A stretch of 64,000 nt of DNA from an uncultured Chitinophagaceae bacterium (GCA_937907395.1 CALCII010000015.1:186001-250000), one strand, 5' to 3'. Numbered from the stretch's first letter, positions 35,047 through 44,278 are shown. Numbers and translations: made by a program. The notes: generated by a model not told the origin, from the sequence alone.

Positions 35047-36498
35047 TTATTGAACCAGAATTTTACCCCTGCCAATAATTCGCTGCTGGTCTTTGAGCAC
35101 ATAGAAGTACACACCTTTCGGTTGCTGGGTCAAATCAACTGTTTTCCTGTAGGTTGAAGTAAACGTACTGAAGACGACCTGTCCTTGTGTATTGATCACA
35201 TCAACTGTATAACCACGTTGGTCAGTTTCTACTGTGAACAATCCATTCGTTGGATTGGGATAAATTTTCGATTTCACACCATTCATAAAATCAAACAAAC
35301 CGGTAGATACCTGTGATTTAAAACGTACCTGGTCAATCTTTAATTCTGATCCTGCATAAGCTGCTTCGTAGGTATGATTGTAATCAGATGAGGTAAAAAT
35401 GATGATCGCACTATCCGGATTTACACCCATTTCAAACGGCAGTTCAGCATATGTATAGGAAGGTGCTGCATGCAACCATTTATTCACTCCGTTTATGATT
35501 GTACCATTCTTTCTGAAAAAGATTGCAACAGATGCACTGTCATCTGCCATTGCTGGTGCGTACTTGTAGTAAAAACTGAGTGTGTCTTTTTTATTTGTAT
35601 AAGGATAACCACCATACAAATCGCAGCTACCGGCTCCCGGCGGGCATAAATAATACCCCGTTCCTACACTGCCCGGTTGAGAACCCGGTGTAAGCATATC
35701 TGAAATCATCGGGAAAGACTTTATAGAAATGGCATAGCTTCCCTCGTAGGCATCTGTAGTACGATCCATTCCCATACCACCCTCTGTTCCGCTTAGGTTA
35801 TACCAAGCCGATGGTTTTACCAAATTGGCTTGTTGCCAGTTCTCAAAGTCGCCATTGAGTTGGGATGGCTGGGTTGTTATTCCGGTGAATGAAATACTAT
35901 CCAATTGAAGCCAACTTCCATTCACGGCCGTTCCTTCAAATGCATCGCTGGAAGCTGCGCCTACAATAACGGAATCAGGCGTTATTGGCAACACGGGATC
36001 AAATGAAAATTGAAAGGGTGTATATGTTGAATGTGTCCCGTAAAACTTATTCAGGTACAAGGCTATCACATTGCCCTGGTATTTAAAAATAGTAAGTATG
36101 AATCCGGAATCACCTGCCGGAATCGCTGACTTGTAATATCCCCTGATGCCTGTAGGAGCCTGGCTGATGGGCATTCCTCCGGGCCAGTTGAACACATCTC
36201 CCTGTGTGCTGGCATTGATAAAATAGCCAAAACAGGCATCTTCTCCGTAGCCGGAAGTAGTTAACCGGATAGCATAGGATCCATGATAAGGGTCGGCTAC
36301 TTTCACACAATTGAATGAAGTGTTACACCGGAAGAAAACCGATGGATTAGAAGTTCCGGAATAATTGGAGGGGTAATCGTAGGTACCACTGATCCAGTTT
36401 TCAAAATTTCCATTGGGAACACTTTGTGCGGTAATAAAAGAAACATTACACAGCAGAATCAAAACCAGTGCAGACAGAAAAGTAAAAAACGTTTTCAT
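35047..36498 (-). CDS. secreted protein with duplicated beta-sandwich and T9SS sorting domain
   Basis: This protein of about 483 residues has a signal peptide (MKTFFTFLSALVLILL...ITAQ). Two related modules of about 190 residues follow, each opening with GxFENW (PNGNFENWISGTYDYPSNY; LNGDFENWQQANLVKPSAW) and containing GSYAIRL/GSYAISI. These look like PCMD-like carbohydrate-binding sandwiches. The end, KIYPNPTNGLFTVETDQRG to GRGKILVQ, is a type A sorting domain. I use ATG 36498, which begins the signal sequence. Ligand unknown. Confidence 0.83.
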   Translation of the reverse strand: MKTFFTFLSALVLILLCNVSFITAQSVPNGNFENWISGTYDYPSNYSGTSNPSVFFRCNTSFNCVKVADPYHGSYAIRLTTSGYGEDACFGYFINASTQGDVFNWPGGMPISQAPTGIRGYYKSAIPAGDSGFILTIFKYQGNVIALYLNKFYGTHSTYTPFQFSFDPVLPITPDSVIVGAASSDAFEGTAVNGSWLQLDSISFTGITTQPSQLNGDFENWQQANLVKPSAWYNLSGTEGGMGMDRTTDAYEGSYAISIKSFPMISDMLTPGSQPGSVGTGYYLCPPGAGSCDLYGGYPYTNKKDTLSFYYKYAPAMADDSASVAIFFRKNGTIINGVNKWLHAAPSYTYAELPFEMGVNPDSAIIIFTSSDYNHTYEAAYAGSELKIDQVRFKSQVSTGLFDFMNGVKSKIYPNPTNGLFTVETDQRGYTVDVINTQGQVVFSTFTSTYRKTVDLTQQPKGVYFYVLKDQQRIIGRGKILVQ

Positions 36499-36701
36499 TG
36501 CCTCGGTTTTAAAATGAAGAATCGTTGCCTGTAAAGACAACCTTTACTTACGGTAACGAATACAAACCTTTGCAGCAAGACAAATTCACTCTTATAAAGT
36601 TAATGCACAAAAGACCTGTTTCAAATAGATATTAGTAAATAGTTACTGCACAATTTGAGCACAAGAGCAAGGAAGGTAAAAGCAGATTGTCCGTTTATCA
36701 C

Positions 36702-37700
36702 TTATTCAGGAAATCCATGTTTCTTATTGGGAAGGATATTCGTTTTCTCCCATTCTATCTTCTGCATAAAAGGGCGCTTCCTTACAGGACAATCATGGAT
36801 CATACAATGAGTACAACTGATTTCTATACAGGGATCTGTATGGATAAAAAATTCAATGGTTCCTTTGCTGAAATCTTTGTTTAACAGCTGATCCATTTTA
36901 GATATCTCATCATGTACACGGCTCAGGAGGAAATAATGAGGTAATGTAACATGGCAATCCACATGGTAGTAATTACCAAACTTCTGCACACGTAAATTAT
37001 GAATATCAATCCAGCATTCATGCCGGTTTTGCTTCAGAATGGAAATAATCTCATCAACAATTTCTTCATTTGTTTCATCCATCAAACCACTCACTGCTTT
37101 TCTGATCAATTGGAAGCCGGTATAAATAATAATCCCTGCTGCAACAACCGAAGCCACAGGATCTATCCATTGAAAGCCGGTAAGTAAGATCAGCACTAGG
37201 GCAACAATTACTCCTATACTGGTATAACTGTCACTCATGAGATGCTTCCCATTTCCTTGTAAAATCAGGCTCTGTGCTTTCTTCCCTTTCTGAATGAGGA
37301 AATACCCGAGTAAAAAATTAGCAGCGCCTGTCCCGATCGTAAGCCACAAACCCACTCCCAGCTTCTGTATTTCGGCCGGGTGGATAAACAACATAATTGC
37401 TTCAATTAATATCACAATACCGGCAATGAAGATCATTGCTCCTTCAAAACCAATCGAGAAGAATTCAATTTTTCCATGTCCATACGGATGATCTTTATCT
37501 CTTGGTTTTCCGGAAACATATACACTGTACCATGCAAAAGCAGCGCCTGCCACATTGATGATTGATTCCAACGCATCCGATAAAATCACCAATGATCCTG
37601 TAAAAAACCAGGCAACAAATTTAACCAGGCATATAATAGTGCTGAGGATAAACGAAAGCCGTATGAAGATTAATTCATTGCGGTTGTAAGTTGTTGTCAA
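36702..37700 (-). CDS. cation diffusion facilitator (CDF) transporter
   Basis: This 332-residue inner-membrane metal/proton antiporter has six membrane segments in the first 210 residues; motif SDALESIIN (41-49) in TM2 and SDSYTSIGV in TM5 carry metal-binding Asp residues. The cytoplasmic C-terminal domain is the usual ferredoxin-like fold and ends with an unusual cluster, CIEISCTHCMIHDC (four Cys, two His), about 25 residues before the C-terminus. The only plausible initiator is TTG 37700, because no in-frame ATG precedes the first helix and a stop lies six codons upstream. Metal could be zinc, iron, cadmium or cobalt. Confidence 0.87.
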   Translation of the reverse strand: MTTTYNRNELIFIRLSFILSTIICLVKFVAWFFTGSLVILSDALESIINVAGAAFAWYSVYVSGKPRDKDHPYGHGKIEFFSIGFEGAMIFIAGIVILIEAIMLFIHPAEIQKLGVGLWLTIGTGAANFLLGYFLIQKGKKAQSLILQGNGKHLMSDSYTSIGVIVALVLILLTGFQWIDPVASVVAAGIIIYTGFQLIRKAVSGLMDETNEEIVDEIISILKQNRHECWIDIHNLRVQKFGNYYHVDCHVTLPHYFLLSRVHDEISKMDQLLNKDFSKGTIEFFIHTDPCIEISCTHCMIHDCPVRKRPFMQKIEWEKTNILPNKKHGFPE

Positions 37701-37784
37701 AACAGATGTATTTAAGAATCAGAAAACAGGCAAAGATCAGATACGCAGCACAAAGTTATTGTTCTCATGGCAACTCTCCCACTC

Positions 37785-39191
37785 TTACAAAGAACTTCCG
37801 AAAAACAAATAAGCCAGTAAAATAGAAGTAAGTATCCCAACAAGATCGGCCAATAACATTGCACCTACTGCATAGCGTGTATTCTTAATGCCTACAGCTC
37901 CAAAATAAACGGCTATCACGTAAAAAGTAGTATCACTGCTGCCCTGTAGCACACAAGCCAGGCGGCCGGCAAATGAATCGGGGCCAAATGTTTTCATGGT
38001 GTCGATCATCATTCCTCTTGCTCCGCTTCCGCTCAATGGTTTGATTAATGCAGTGGGCAGACCATCAACAAACCGTGTATCTGCTCCCATCCACATAAAG
38101 AAAGTTTTAGCACCGTCAATTACCAGGTCAAAGGTTCCGCTGGTGCGTAGCAAACTGATCGCCACCAACATACCTACGAGGTAAGGAATAATGCGGACTG
38201 CTGTTTCAAATCCCCCTTTTGCACCATCTACAAATGCATCAAACACATTGATTTTTTTGTACAATGCACCGGCAACAATTGCAACAAAAATGAAAAGAAT
38301 CAATCCGTTGCTCAACACACCGGAGAACGATTGAAGTTGATCTGTATTCAGATTCACCAGGTAAAGCACCAGCATAGCTATAATGGCCGATACACCCAGC
38401 ACCCATGCAAGAATCACAGGTTGAAACAAATTGATTTTTTGTTTGATCGAAACAATAATCATTGCTGCCATAGTTGCTGCAAAAGTGGCTACCATGCAGG
38501 GAACAAAAATATCGGTAGGATTGGCTGCTTTTAACGAAGCACGTGCCGCAATAATCGTTACCGGAATCAATGTTAATCCCGATGCATGCAAACACATAAA
38601 CATTAATTGCGGATTACTGGCTCTTGATTTATCGGGATTCAATTCCTGTAAGCTTTCCATCGCCTTCAAACCAAACGGAGTTGCAGCATTATCCAGGTTG
38701 AGCAGGTTGGCACTGAAGTTCATCATCATATGCCCGAATGCCGGATGCCCTTTTGGAATTTCAGGAAAGATTCGTGTAAAAAAAGGACTGATGATCCTGG
38801 ATAATAAATTGATACCTCCGGCTTTTTCTGCAATACTCATAAATCCCATGAACAAAGCAATGATACCCACCAAGCCAATACAAATCGTAACAGCATCTTT
38901 TCCTGTTTCAATTACACCGTTTGCATTCTGCACTTTTAATACAGCAAATCCATCTCCTTCTTTTTTATAAATCTGTTTTCCTTCCACGGCCCTGGAAATT
39001 GTATCCAGTGCCAATGCAATCGCAGGCGTTATTTCTGTTTTACTCACCGACTTTATCTGTACGGTATCCCCCGATTTCCCGATGATCATGGAAGAAAAAA
39101 TCTGCTTTTCGCCGCCTTGTGGAAGGTATTTGAACAATGCTGCGGCAACAGCTATCAAAATGAATGCACTCCATATTCTGCTTAATGCCAT
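37785..39191 (-). CDS. nucleoside recognition (Gate) domain membrane protein, SpmA/SpmB fusion type
   Basis: This 468-residue membrane protein joins two Gate domains: an SpmA-like half with NLDNAATPFGLKAM (around residue 170) and an SpmB-like half with GSGARGMMIDTM and DTTFYVIAVYFGAVG (around 395-430). Bacillus has these as separate spore maturation genes; non-sporulating Bacteroidota carry the fusion. A transport role is likely but the substrate is unknown. An extracytoplasmic loop region (about 25-90) separates TM1 from the rest. Confidence 0.85.
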   Translation of the reverse strand: MALSRIWSAFILIAVAAALFKYLPQGGEKQIFSSMIIGKSGDTVQIKSVSKTEITPAIALALDTISRAVEGKQIYKKEGDGFAVLKVQNANGVIETGKDAVTICIGLVGIIALFMGFMSIAEKAGGINLLSRIISPFFTRIFPEIPKGHPAFGHMMMNFSANLLNLDNAATPFGLKAMESLQELNPDKSRASNPQLMFMCLHASGLTLIPVTIIAARASLKAANPTDIFVPCMVATFAATMAAMIIVSIKQKINLFQPVILAWVLGVSAIIAMLVLYLVNLNTDQLQSFSGVLSNGLILFIFVAIVAGALYKKINVFDAFVDGAKGGFETAVRIIPYLVGMLVAISLLRTSGTFDLVIDGAKTFFMWMGADTRFVDGLPTALIKPLSGSGARGMMIDTMKTFGPDSFAGRLACVLQGSSDTTFYVIAVYFGAVGIKNTRYAVGAMLLADLVGILTSILLAYLFFGSSL

Positions 39192-39285
39192 AGTAAGATT
39201 TCAGAATTTAGATTGAAGATTGCCCATTTCAATGAATTCACCAAAAGCAATTTATCCCCGTCGCCCTCCTTTCACTGGTAAAACT

Positions 39286-39293
39286 TATCTTTG
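39286..39293 (+). promoter_or_regulatory. -7 promoter box for ychF
   Basis: TATCTTTG, a perfect match, gives a leader of about 90 bases. The leader opens with a hairpin GCTCTT-AAAAC-AAGAGC. Confidence 0.65.
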
Positions 39294-39389
39294 CGGGCTC
39301 TTAAAACAAGAGCAGAATTGTTAGCAACGATACCTAAGAACCGTCGGGCAACAACTCTGAAACTGAAAATCTAAAATCATACATTTCTA

Positions 39390-40490
39390 ATGGGTTTAAA
39401 AGCAGGTATTGTGGGATTGCCAAACGTTGGAAAATCAACTTTATTCAACGCCGTAAGTAACAGCGCCAAAGCACAGGCAAGTAATTATCGTTTCTGTACC
39501 ATCGAGCCCAATGTGGGCCTTGTGGATGTACCCGATAAACGCCTGAATAAACTGGCCGAGCTGGTGCAGCCCGATCGTATTGTGCCTACACAGATTGAAA
39601 TTGTGGATATTGCCGGTTTGGTGAAAGGCGCCAGTAAAGGTGAAGGACTGGGTAATAAATTCCTGGCCAATATCCGTGAAGTGGATGCCATCATTCATGT
39701 GATCCGTTGTTTCGAGGATGAAAATGTATTAAGGGAAGAAGGTGCTATCAACCCTGTTGGCGATAAAGAAATCATTGATACCGAACTGCAACTGAAAGAC
39801 CTGGAAACAGCTGAGAAAAAAATTCAGCGGATTGAAAAACAAGCCAAAGCAGGAGATGCAAAAGCCAAAGCAGAGCTGGAAGTTTTACTGAAATGTAAGC
39901 ATCACCTGGAACAGGGAAAAAGCATCCGCGGACTTGATCTCAATAGTGCAGAGCTGGATGTGATACAGGACTCTTTCTTCCTCACCGGGAAAAAAGTATT
40001 ATATGTGGCCAATGTGGATGAAGCCAGTATGCACACCGGCAATAAATATTCACAGGCGCTTGTTGATGCTGTGAAAGATGAAGATGCCGATGTGATTATT
40101 ATGAATAATACCATCGAAGCACAGATCAGCGAAATGGAAGACCCGGCCGATAAAGAACTGTTCATGGAAGAATATAAAATGACAGAACCGGCTCTTGACC
40201 GTTTGATCCACAGTACCTACCATTTGCTGGGATTACAAACATATTTCACAGCCGGTGTACAGGAAGTGCGTGCCTGGACTTTCCACAAAGGATGGAAAGC
40301 ACCTCAATGTGCCGGTGTGATCCATACCGATTTTGAGAAAGGCTTTATCAAGGCCGAAGTAATTGGTTATAATGACTATATCACTTACAAAACAGAAGCC
40401 GCTTGTCGTGAAGCAGGAAAATTGCGGATTGAAGGAAAAGAATATATCGTGAAAGACGGAGATGTCATGCACTTCCGCTTTAATGTGTAA
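39390..40490 (+). CDS. ychF: redox-regulated Obg-like ATPase YchF
   Basis: This 366-residue member of the Obg/YchF P-loop family prefers ATP and associates with ribosomes. Walker A is LPNVGKST (9-16), switch II is DIAGLVKGASKGEGLGN (about 71-87), a coiled-coil/helical insertion lies at about 130-205, and the C-terminal TGS domain (about 280-366) contains YFTAGVQEVRAWT. The length is standard. It is monocistronic, with its own promoter and terminator. Confidence 0.96.
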   Translation: MGLKAGIVGLPNVGKSTLFNAVSNSAKAQASNYRFCTIEPNVGLVDVPDKRLNKLAELVQPDRIVPTQIEIVDIAGLVKGASKGEGLGNKFLANIREVDAIIHVIRCFEDENVLREEGAINPVGDKEIIDTELQLKDLETAEKKIQRIEKQAKAGDAKAKAELEVLLKCKHHLEQGKSIRGLDLNSAELDVIQDSFFLTGKKVLYVANVDEASMHTGNKYSQALVDAVKDEDADVIIMNNTIEAQISEMEDPADKELFMEEYKMTEPALDRLIHSTYHLLGLQTYFTAGVQEVRAWTFHKGWKAPQCAGVIHTDFEKGFIKAEVIGYNDYITYKTEAACREAGKLRIEGKEYIVKDGDVMHFRFNV

Positions 40491-40512
40491 TCAAAATTAA
40501 TCTCCCATTAGT

Positions 40513-40538
40513 AAAGCCGGTTCTCAGGACCGGCTTTT
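40513..40538 (+). terminator. terminator after ychF
   Basis: Nine-base arms AAAGCCGGT (40513-40521) and ACCGGCTTT (40529-40537), followed by T residues. Confidence 0.92.
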
Positions 40539-40567
40539 TTATGGCTTCAATATATGGACACAAAAAA

Positions 40568-40588
40568 ATCCCCCCGGAACGGAGGGAT
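40568..40588 (-). terminator. terminator after rpmE2
   Basis: ATCCCCCCG / CGGAGGGAT arms with one mismatch, read leftward, are followed by seven T (complement of 40562-40568). Confidence 0.85.
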
Positions 40589-40613
40589 ATAAGTTATAAT
40601 CAAAAGCGTGTGC

Positions 40614-40865
40614 TTATGCTTTCTTTGCGTATTTCTTCTTGAACTTGTCAATACGTCCGGCAGTATCTACCAGTACGTTCTGGCCAGTGAAGAAAGGATG
40701 GCTGGTGTTAGAAATCTCCAGTTTAATGAGGGGGTATTCGTTACCATCTTCCCATTTTACAGTTTCTTTAGAAGGAGCAGTAGAACGGGTCAGGAAAGAA
40801 TAACCATTACTCATGTCCTTAAACACTACAAAGCGATAATTAGCTGGATGAACTTCTTTTTTCAT
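40614..40865 (-). CDS. rpmE2: 50S ribosomal protein L31, type B
   Basis: At 83 residues with no CxxC zinc motif, this is the zinc-independent type B L31. Diagnostic segments are KKEVHPANYRFVVF (2-15), ISNTSHPFFTGQ (about 51-62) and the C-terminal VDTAGRIDKFKKKYAKK. The promoter has perfect -33 and -7 boxes, and the 55-base leader carries a 6-base-pair hairpin that could serve autoregulation. It is monocistronic with a terminator. Confidence 0.96.
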   Translation of the reverse strand: MKKEVHPANYRFVVFKDMSNGYSFLTRSTAPSKETVKWEDGNEYPLIKLEISNTSHPFFTGQNVLVDTAGRIDKFKKKYAKKA

Positions 40866-40883
40866 AACCTTGATAATATTTTT

Positions 40884-40900
40884 ACACGGATGGGCCGTGT
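40884..40900 (-). promoter_or_regulatory. hairpin in the L31 mRNA leader
   Basis: ACACGG (40884-40889) pairs with CCGTGT (40895-40900) around a 5-base loop, about 20 bases upstream of the L31 start codon. It is a candidate autoregulatory site; L31 leaders in other phyla are also structured. Confidence 0.45.
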
Positions 40901-40920
40901 CGTTGAATTTTTAACAGGCG

Positions 40921-40951
40921 CAAAAGTAGAACTATTTCACTTACGTTCAAA
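40921..40951 (-). promoter_or_regulatory. promoter of rpmE2 (-33 and -7)
   Basis: On the minus strand, TTTG (40948-40951), a 19-base spacer and a perfect TACTTTTG (40921-40928). Confidence 0.75.
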
Positions 40952-41005
40952 ATGAAATTTCCACATTACGCCGCTTTTTTCATCATTTTTTCTTCTCTCA
41001 AAAAA

Positions 41006-41497
41006 TCAGGAACGCATGTTTTCATATTGCAGCGGAATACCCAGGTTCCACCCCTTCGAAGCTTGTATAACAGCCTGAAGATCATCTATTTTCTTGCCGG
41101 TTACCCGCACAATATCATCATTGATGGAAGCTTGTACTTTGAGCCCGGAATCTTTGATTTGTTTCACAATTTTTTTGGCATCTTCCTGCTTCAGGCCGTT
41201 TCGTACCTGCACATCCTGTTTTACCAGTTTCCCACTCTGGTAAGGTTCCTTGCTGAGGTCAAATGCTTCCGGGGCAATCCCTTGCTTATGGGCCCGGCTT
41301 ATCAATACATCCACTAACTGGCGCAACTTCATTTCATCTTCCACTTCAATACTGATCTTAAAGTCTTTTCTGTTAAGATCAATCACCACATGGCTGCCCT
41401 TAAAATCAAATCGGTTTGTGATTTCTTTTGTAGTAACATTCACAGCATTATCCAGCGCCTGTGCATCTACTTTGCTAACAATATCGAAAGATGGCAT
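41006..41497 (-). CDS. yajQ: YajQ family cyclic di-GMP-binding protein
   Basis: This 163-residue protein has two ferredoxin-like halves, the YajQ family. MPSFDIVSKVDAQALDNAVN (1-20) and TNRFDFKGS (about 26-34) are diagnostic, as is VQASINDDIVRVTGKK near residue 130. Some members bind cyclic di-GMP and modulate transcription factors; others bind nucleic acid. The role here is inferred from family only. A perfect -7 box lies at 41515-41522. Confidence 0.93.
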   Translation of the reverse strand: MPSFDIVSKVDAQALDNAVNVTTKEITNRFDFKGSHVVIDLNRKDFKISIEVEDEMKLRQLVDVLISRAHKQGIAPEAFDLSKEPYQSGKLVKQDVQVRNGLKQEDAKKIVKQIKDSGLKVQASINDDIVRVTGKKIDDLQAVIQASKGWNLGIPLQYENMRS

Positions 41498-41514
41498 AAA
41501 ATTGAATTATAAAG

Positions 41515-41522
41515 CAAAGGTA
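41515..41522 (-). promoter_or_regulatory. -7 promoter box for yajQ
   Basis: TACCTTTG on the minus strand, a perfect match 17 bases upstream of the start codon. Confidence 0.6.
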
Positions 41523-41548
41523 GGGAACGCACCACAATGCAATAAGAA

Positions 41549-41568
41549 ACCCCTGTAAAAACAGGGGT
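41549..41568 (-). terminator. terminator after the outer membrane receptor gene
   Basis: ACCCCTGT / ACAGGGGT perfect 8-base arms with an AAAA loop, followed leftward by TTCTTATT. Confidence 0.8.
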
Positions 41569-41605
41569 CGTAAATCAACATGAGAATATATATGGAGAGA
41601 TATAA

Positions 41606-44047
41606 CTAGTTATCGCCGGCCTTAACACGACTTTCCTCATCTCCTGCTCCACCTTTCTTCTGGCGGCCGCCATTCACTTTTCCTTTGGTGAAACGATAAG
41701 TAAAGCTGATGCTGGCTGTTCTTGTATCTGAATGTTGCTGGAATTTTGTATCAATATCGCCAAACTTAATAGTTCCTTTCGCTCTCTGAGTCCACAATAC
41801 GTCACGTACATTTAAACGGATGGTTGCTTTGTTTTTGAAGAGCGATTTACTGGCTCCGAGGTTTACCATACCCAGGCTACCAATCCGGAACACACCTTCC
41901 ATACCGGGAGTCCTGTAAAAACCACTTACTTCTGTATTCCAGCCTTTCTTGAATTTGTAAGAAACAGATCCGTTAAACATTACAGTAGTTAACCCAAGGT
42001 CTACCGGCGCATTACTTACAATTCCCTTGAACTCATTATAGAACACGTTGGCATAAATATTACCACTGAAATTTTTGATTTGCTTGAAAGCACTTACTGC
42101 CAATCCTATTTGCTGTTGTTTGGCAATATTTGCCTGCTTCACATAGGTTTCATTTTTTTCTGTATTCTGCTCTAATACCTGCTGAATAATATTGTTAGTG
42201 TTTGTATAATTCAAAGTAGTATTCAAAAAGCCCTTATACGTGTGCGTTAGTTCCACATTGTGACTGAACTGCGGACGCAGGTAGGGATTACCCTGCTCAT
42301 AGGTATAGCGATCCAGAAACTCCACAAATGGATTCAGGCTTTCATAATCGGGCCTGCGGATACGGCGTCCATAGTTCACACTCCAGCTGTTTTTTTCACT
42401 GGCTGTGTATTGAAGAAACAATGTAGGGAACAACTGTGTATAACTGAGTTTAAAGGTTTCTCCTGTTGTTTTCTGATTACCGTTCGCTTCGGTGTTTTCC
42501 AGGCGCAATCCGAATTGTCCGGATAACTTTTTGCTTATAGGACGGGTGTAACTTACATAGGCGGCATTAATATTTTCATCATACACAAAATGGTTGCTGC
42601 GGCCGTAATCACGCACCAGGTTTCCATTAATCAAGCTATCATAAGTTGCATCATTATCTGTTCTTACAAAACTTGTTTTTAAACCAGCTTCAATCTTTGC
42701 ACCTTTTTTCAACGGATGAACATAATCGGCTTTGGCACTATAGATTTTAATATTCTGCGGAAGATTGCCCAGCAAAACATCTGGAGTTAACACCGGATTT
42801 CCATTGGCATCAAAATATGCATTTTCCACTCTTTGCTTATTGGATGAATTGTATTGGATATAATCCACATCGGCAGTCAGTTCTTTTCCTGTACTGTCAA
42901 ACTGGTGACGGAAGTTTACATTGGCACTCGCATTCTTCCAGGTGTTTTTTGCAATTGATGAAGCCATAGTTTTGCTTTGCAGATCATGTGACGCATCAAA
43001 AATATCAATATCACTTGCATTCCTGAATACACCGGGATTATAAAAACCATTTAACACCATTCCCACACTTGTTTTCTTAGTGAAATTATAGTCCAGTCCC
43101 AACTTTGCAGAGTTAGAAGAATTCCAGTGACGCATCAATGATACCTGTTCAAAGTTTGAAACCACCTGTTTGGTATTTGGCTCCATAAACCGACGCTGAA
43201 TACTCATCTGGTTAAAGGAGTTTCTTTCACTACGGTTCAGGTTCCCAAAAAGATTGATTTTATTCTTACGGAAATTAAAATTTACGCTCTGGTTATTCCT
43301 TGGATAAACACCTTGTGTAACTCCTGCAGTAACGGAGATATTATATCCAAATTGCTTTGTTTTTTTAGTACGGATGTTGATAATGCCACTGTTCCCTGCA
43401 GCATCGTATTTCGCAGGAGGATTGGTCATGATTTCAATCTGCTCCAACTGTGCGCCTTGCATATTTTTCAAATAATTGGCAAGATCTGCGCCGGATAAAT
43501 AGGCGGGTTTCCCATCAATATAAACCTGAACACCCGCTTTTCCTTTCAAACTGATATTGCCATCTTTATCTACAGAAACACCGGGCGACTTCTCCAGGAT
43601 ATCCAACGCTGTAGAACCGGCATTCGTAGGAGATGCATCTACATTCACAACCAGTTTGTCGGGCTTTTGCTCAAACAAAGGTTTCTTTGCAGTCACCACC
43701 ACTTCTTTTAATCCTCTTACCTCAGGCTCCAATACAAGGTTCAGTTGAACATCCTGTCCTGCTGCCACCTCTACCGGCTTCATGATTTTCTTGTGCCCTA
43801 CTACAAATGTTCCTACAAAATAAGCCCCCTCTTTTACACCTTCAAACACATATTGTCCGGCCTTATCTGTTATTGCCCCCTTCAGCAAAACAGTGTCTTT
43901 GGCACGATAAAGAGATACCGAAACCCCTGAAAGAGGCTTGGTATTATCATCTTTAAGAATCCCGGAAACCGAGGGTGTTTTTTGGCTAAACCCGGCTAGA
44001 GATAAGGTTAGCAAGGCAGCAGTCAGGATAGATGTCAACTTTTTCAT
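41606..44047 (-). CDS. TonB-dependent receptor-like outer membrane beta-barrel protein
   Basis: This 813-residue protein has a signal peptide (1-21, ending LAGFSQ), a carboxypeptidase-like domain (about 25-110), a plug domain (about 115-220: GSTALDILEKSPGVSV, AKYDAAGNSGIINIRT) and a C-terminal barrel of the OMP_b-brl_3 type. After the last strand (SISFTYRFTKG) there is a short charged tail rich in Gly, Lys and Glu. Ligand unknown; no SusD neighbour. Its promoter carries a perfect -7 box and a palindrome. A terminator follows. Confidence 0.9.
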   Translation of the reverse strand: MKKLTSILTAALLTLSLAGFSQKTPSVSGILKDDNTKPLSGVSVSLYRAKDTVLLKGAITDKAGQYVFEGVKEGAYFVGTFVVGHKKIMKPVEVAAGQDVQLNLVLEPEVRGLKEVVVTAKKPLFEQKPDKLVVNVDASPTNAGSTALDILEKSPGVSVDKDGNISLKGKAGVQVYIDGKPAYLSGADLANYLKNMQGAQLEQIEIMTNPPAKYDAAGNSGIINIRTKKTKQFGYNISVTAGVTQGVYPRNNQSVNFNFRKNKINLFGNLNRSERNSFNQMSIQRRFMEPNTKQVVSNFEQVSLMRHWNSSNSAKLGLDYNFTKKTSVGMVLNGFYNPGVFRNASDIDIFDASHDLQSKTMASSIAKNTWKNASANVNFRHQFDSTGKELTADVDYIQYNSSNKQRVENAYFDANGNPVLTPDVLLGNLPQNIKIYSAKADYVHPLKKGAKIEAGLKTSFVRTDNDATYDSLINGNLVRDYGRSNHFVYDENINAAYVSYTRPISKKLSGQFGLRLENTEANGNQKTTGETFKLSYTQLFPTLFLQYTASEKNSWSVNYGRRIRRPDYESLNPFVEFLDRYTYEQGNPYLRPQFSHNVELTHTYKGFLNTTLNYTNTNNIIQQVLEQNTEKNETYVKQANIAKQQQIGLAVSAFKQIKNFSGNIYANVFYNEFKGIVSNAPVDLGLTTVMFNGSVSYKFKKGWNTEVSGFYRTPGMEGVFRIGSLGMVNLGASKSLFKNKATIRLNVRDVLWTQRAKGTIKFGDIDTKFQQHSDTRTASISFTYRFTKGKVNGGRQKKGGAGDEESRVKAGDN

Positions 44048-44096
44048 TTTCTTGGTTTGATATTAATAAAAGTACCTGTTTGTTTTAATTACCAGC

Positions 44097-44124
44097 CAAA
44101 ATTAGGTTCTATGTTTTACATAGT
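44097..44124 (-). promoter_or_regulatory. receptor promoter with palindromic candidate operator
   Basis: Perfect -7 box TAATTTTG on the minus strand (44097-44104). Five bases upstream is the palindrome CTATGT-TTT-ACATAG (44110-44124), filling most of the spacer between -33 and -7. An ATTG -33-like sequence lies beyond it. Confidence 0.6.
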
Positions 44125-44278
44125 ACAATGTTTTGTGCCGAAAGGCCGATTTGCCTGATGTTCGGCAATCGATTATGAGGAATGAGACGACGGAGAGAAA
44201 ATTATGTTACACCCCAACCCTTGCTATGGGATGAACGGAAAGTTCGAAATGATAAGCGGAAAATGAATTAAAAAACTG

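Noticed and set aside
44136..44167. Inverted repeat TGCCGAA...TTCGGCA upstream of the receptor gene at 44047
   Set aside because: The loop is long and the arms are short; it could easily be chance in this region, and it is not placed next to a promoter box or gene end.
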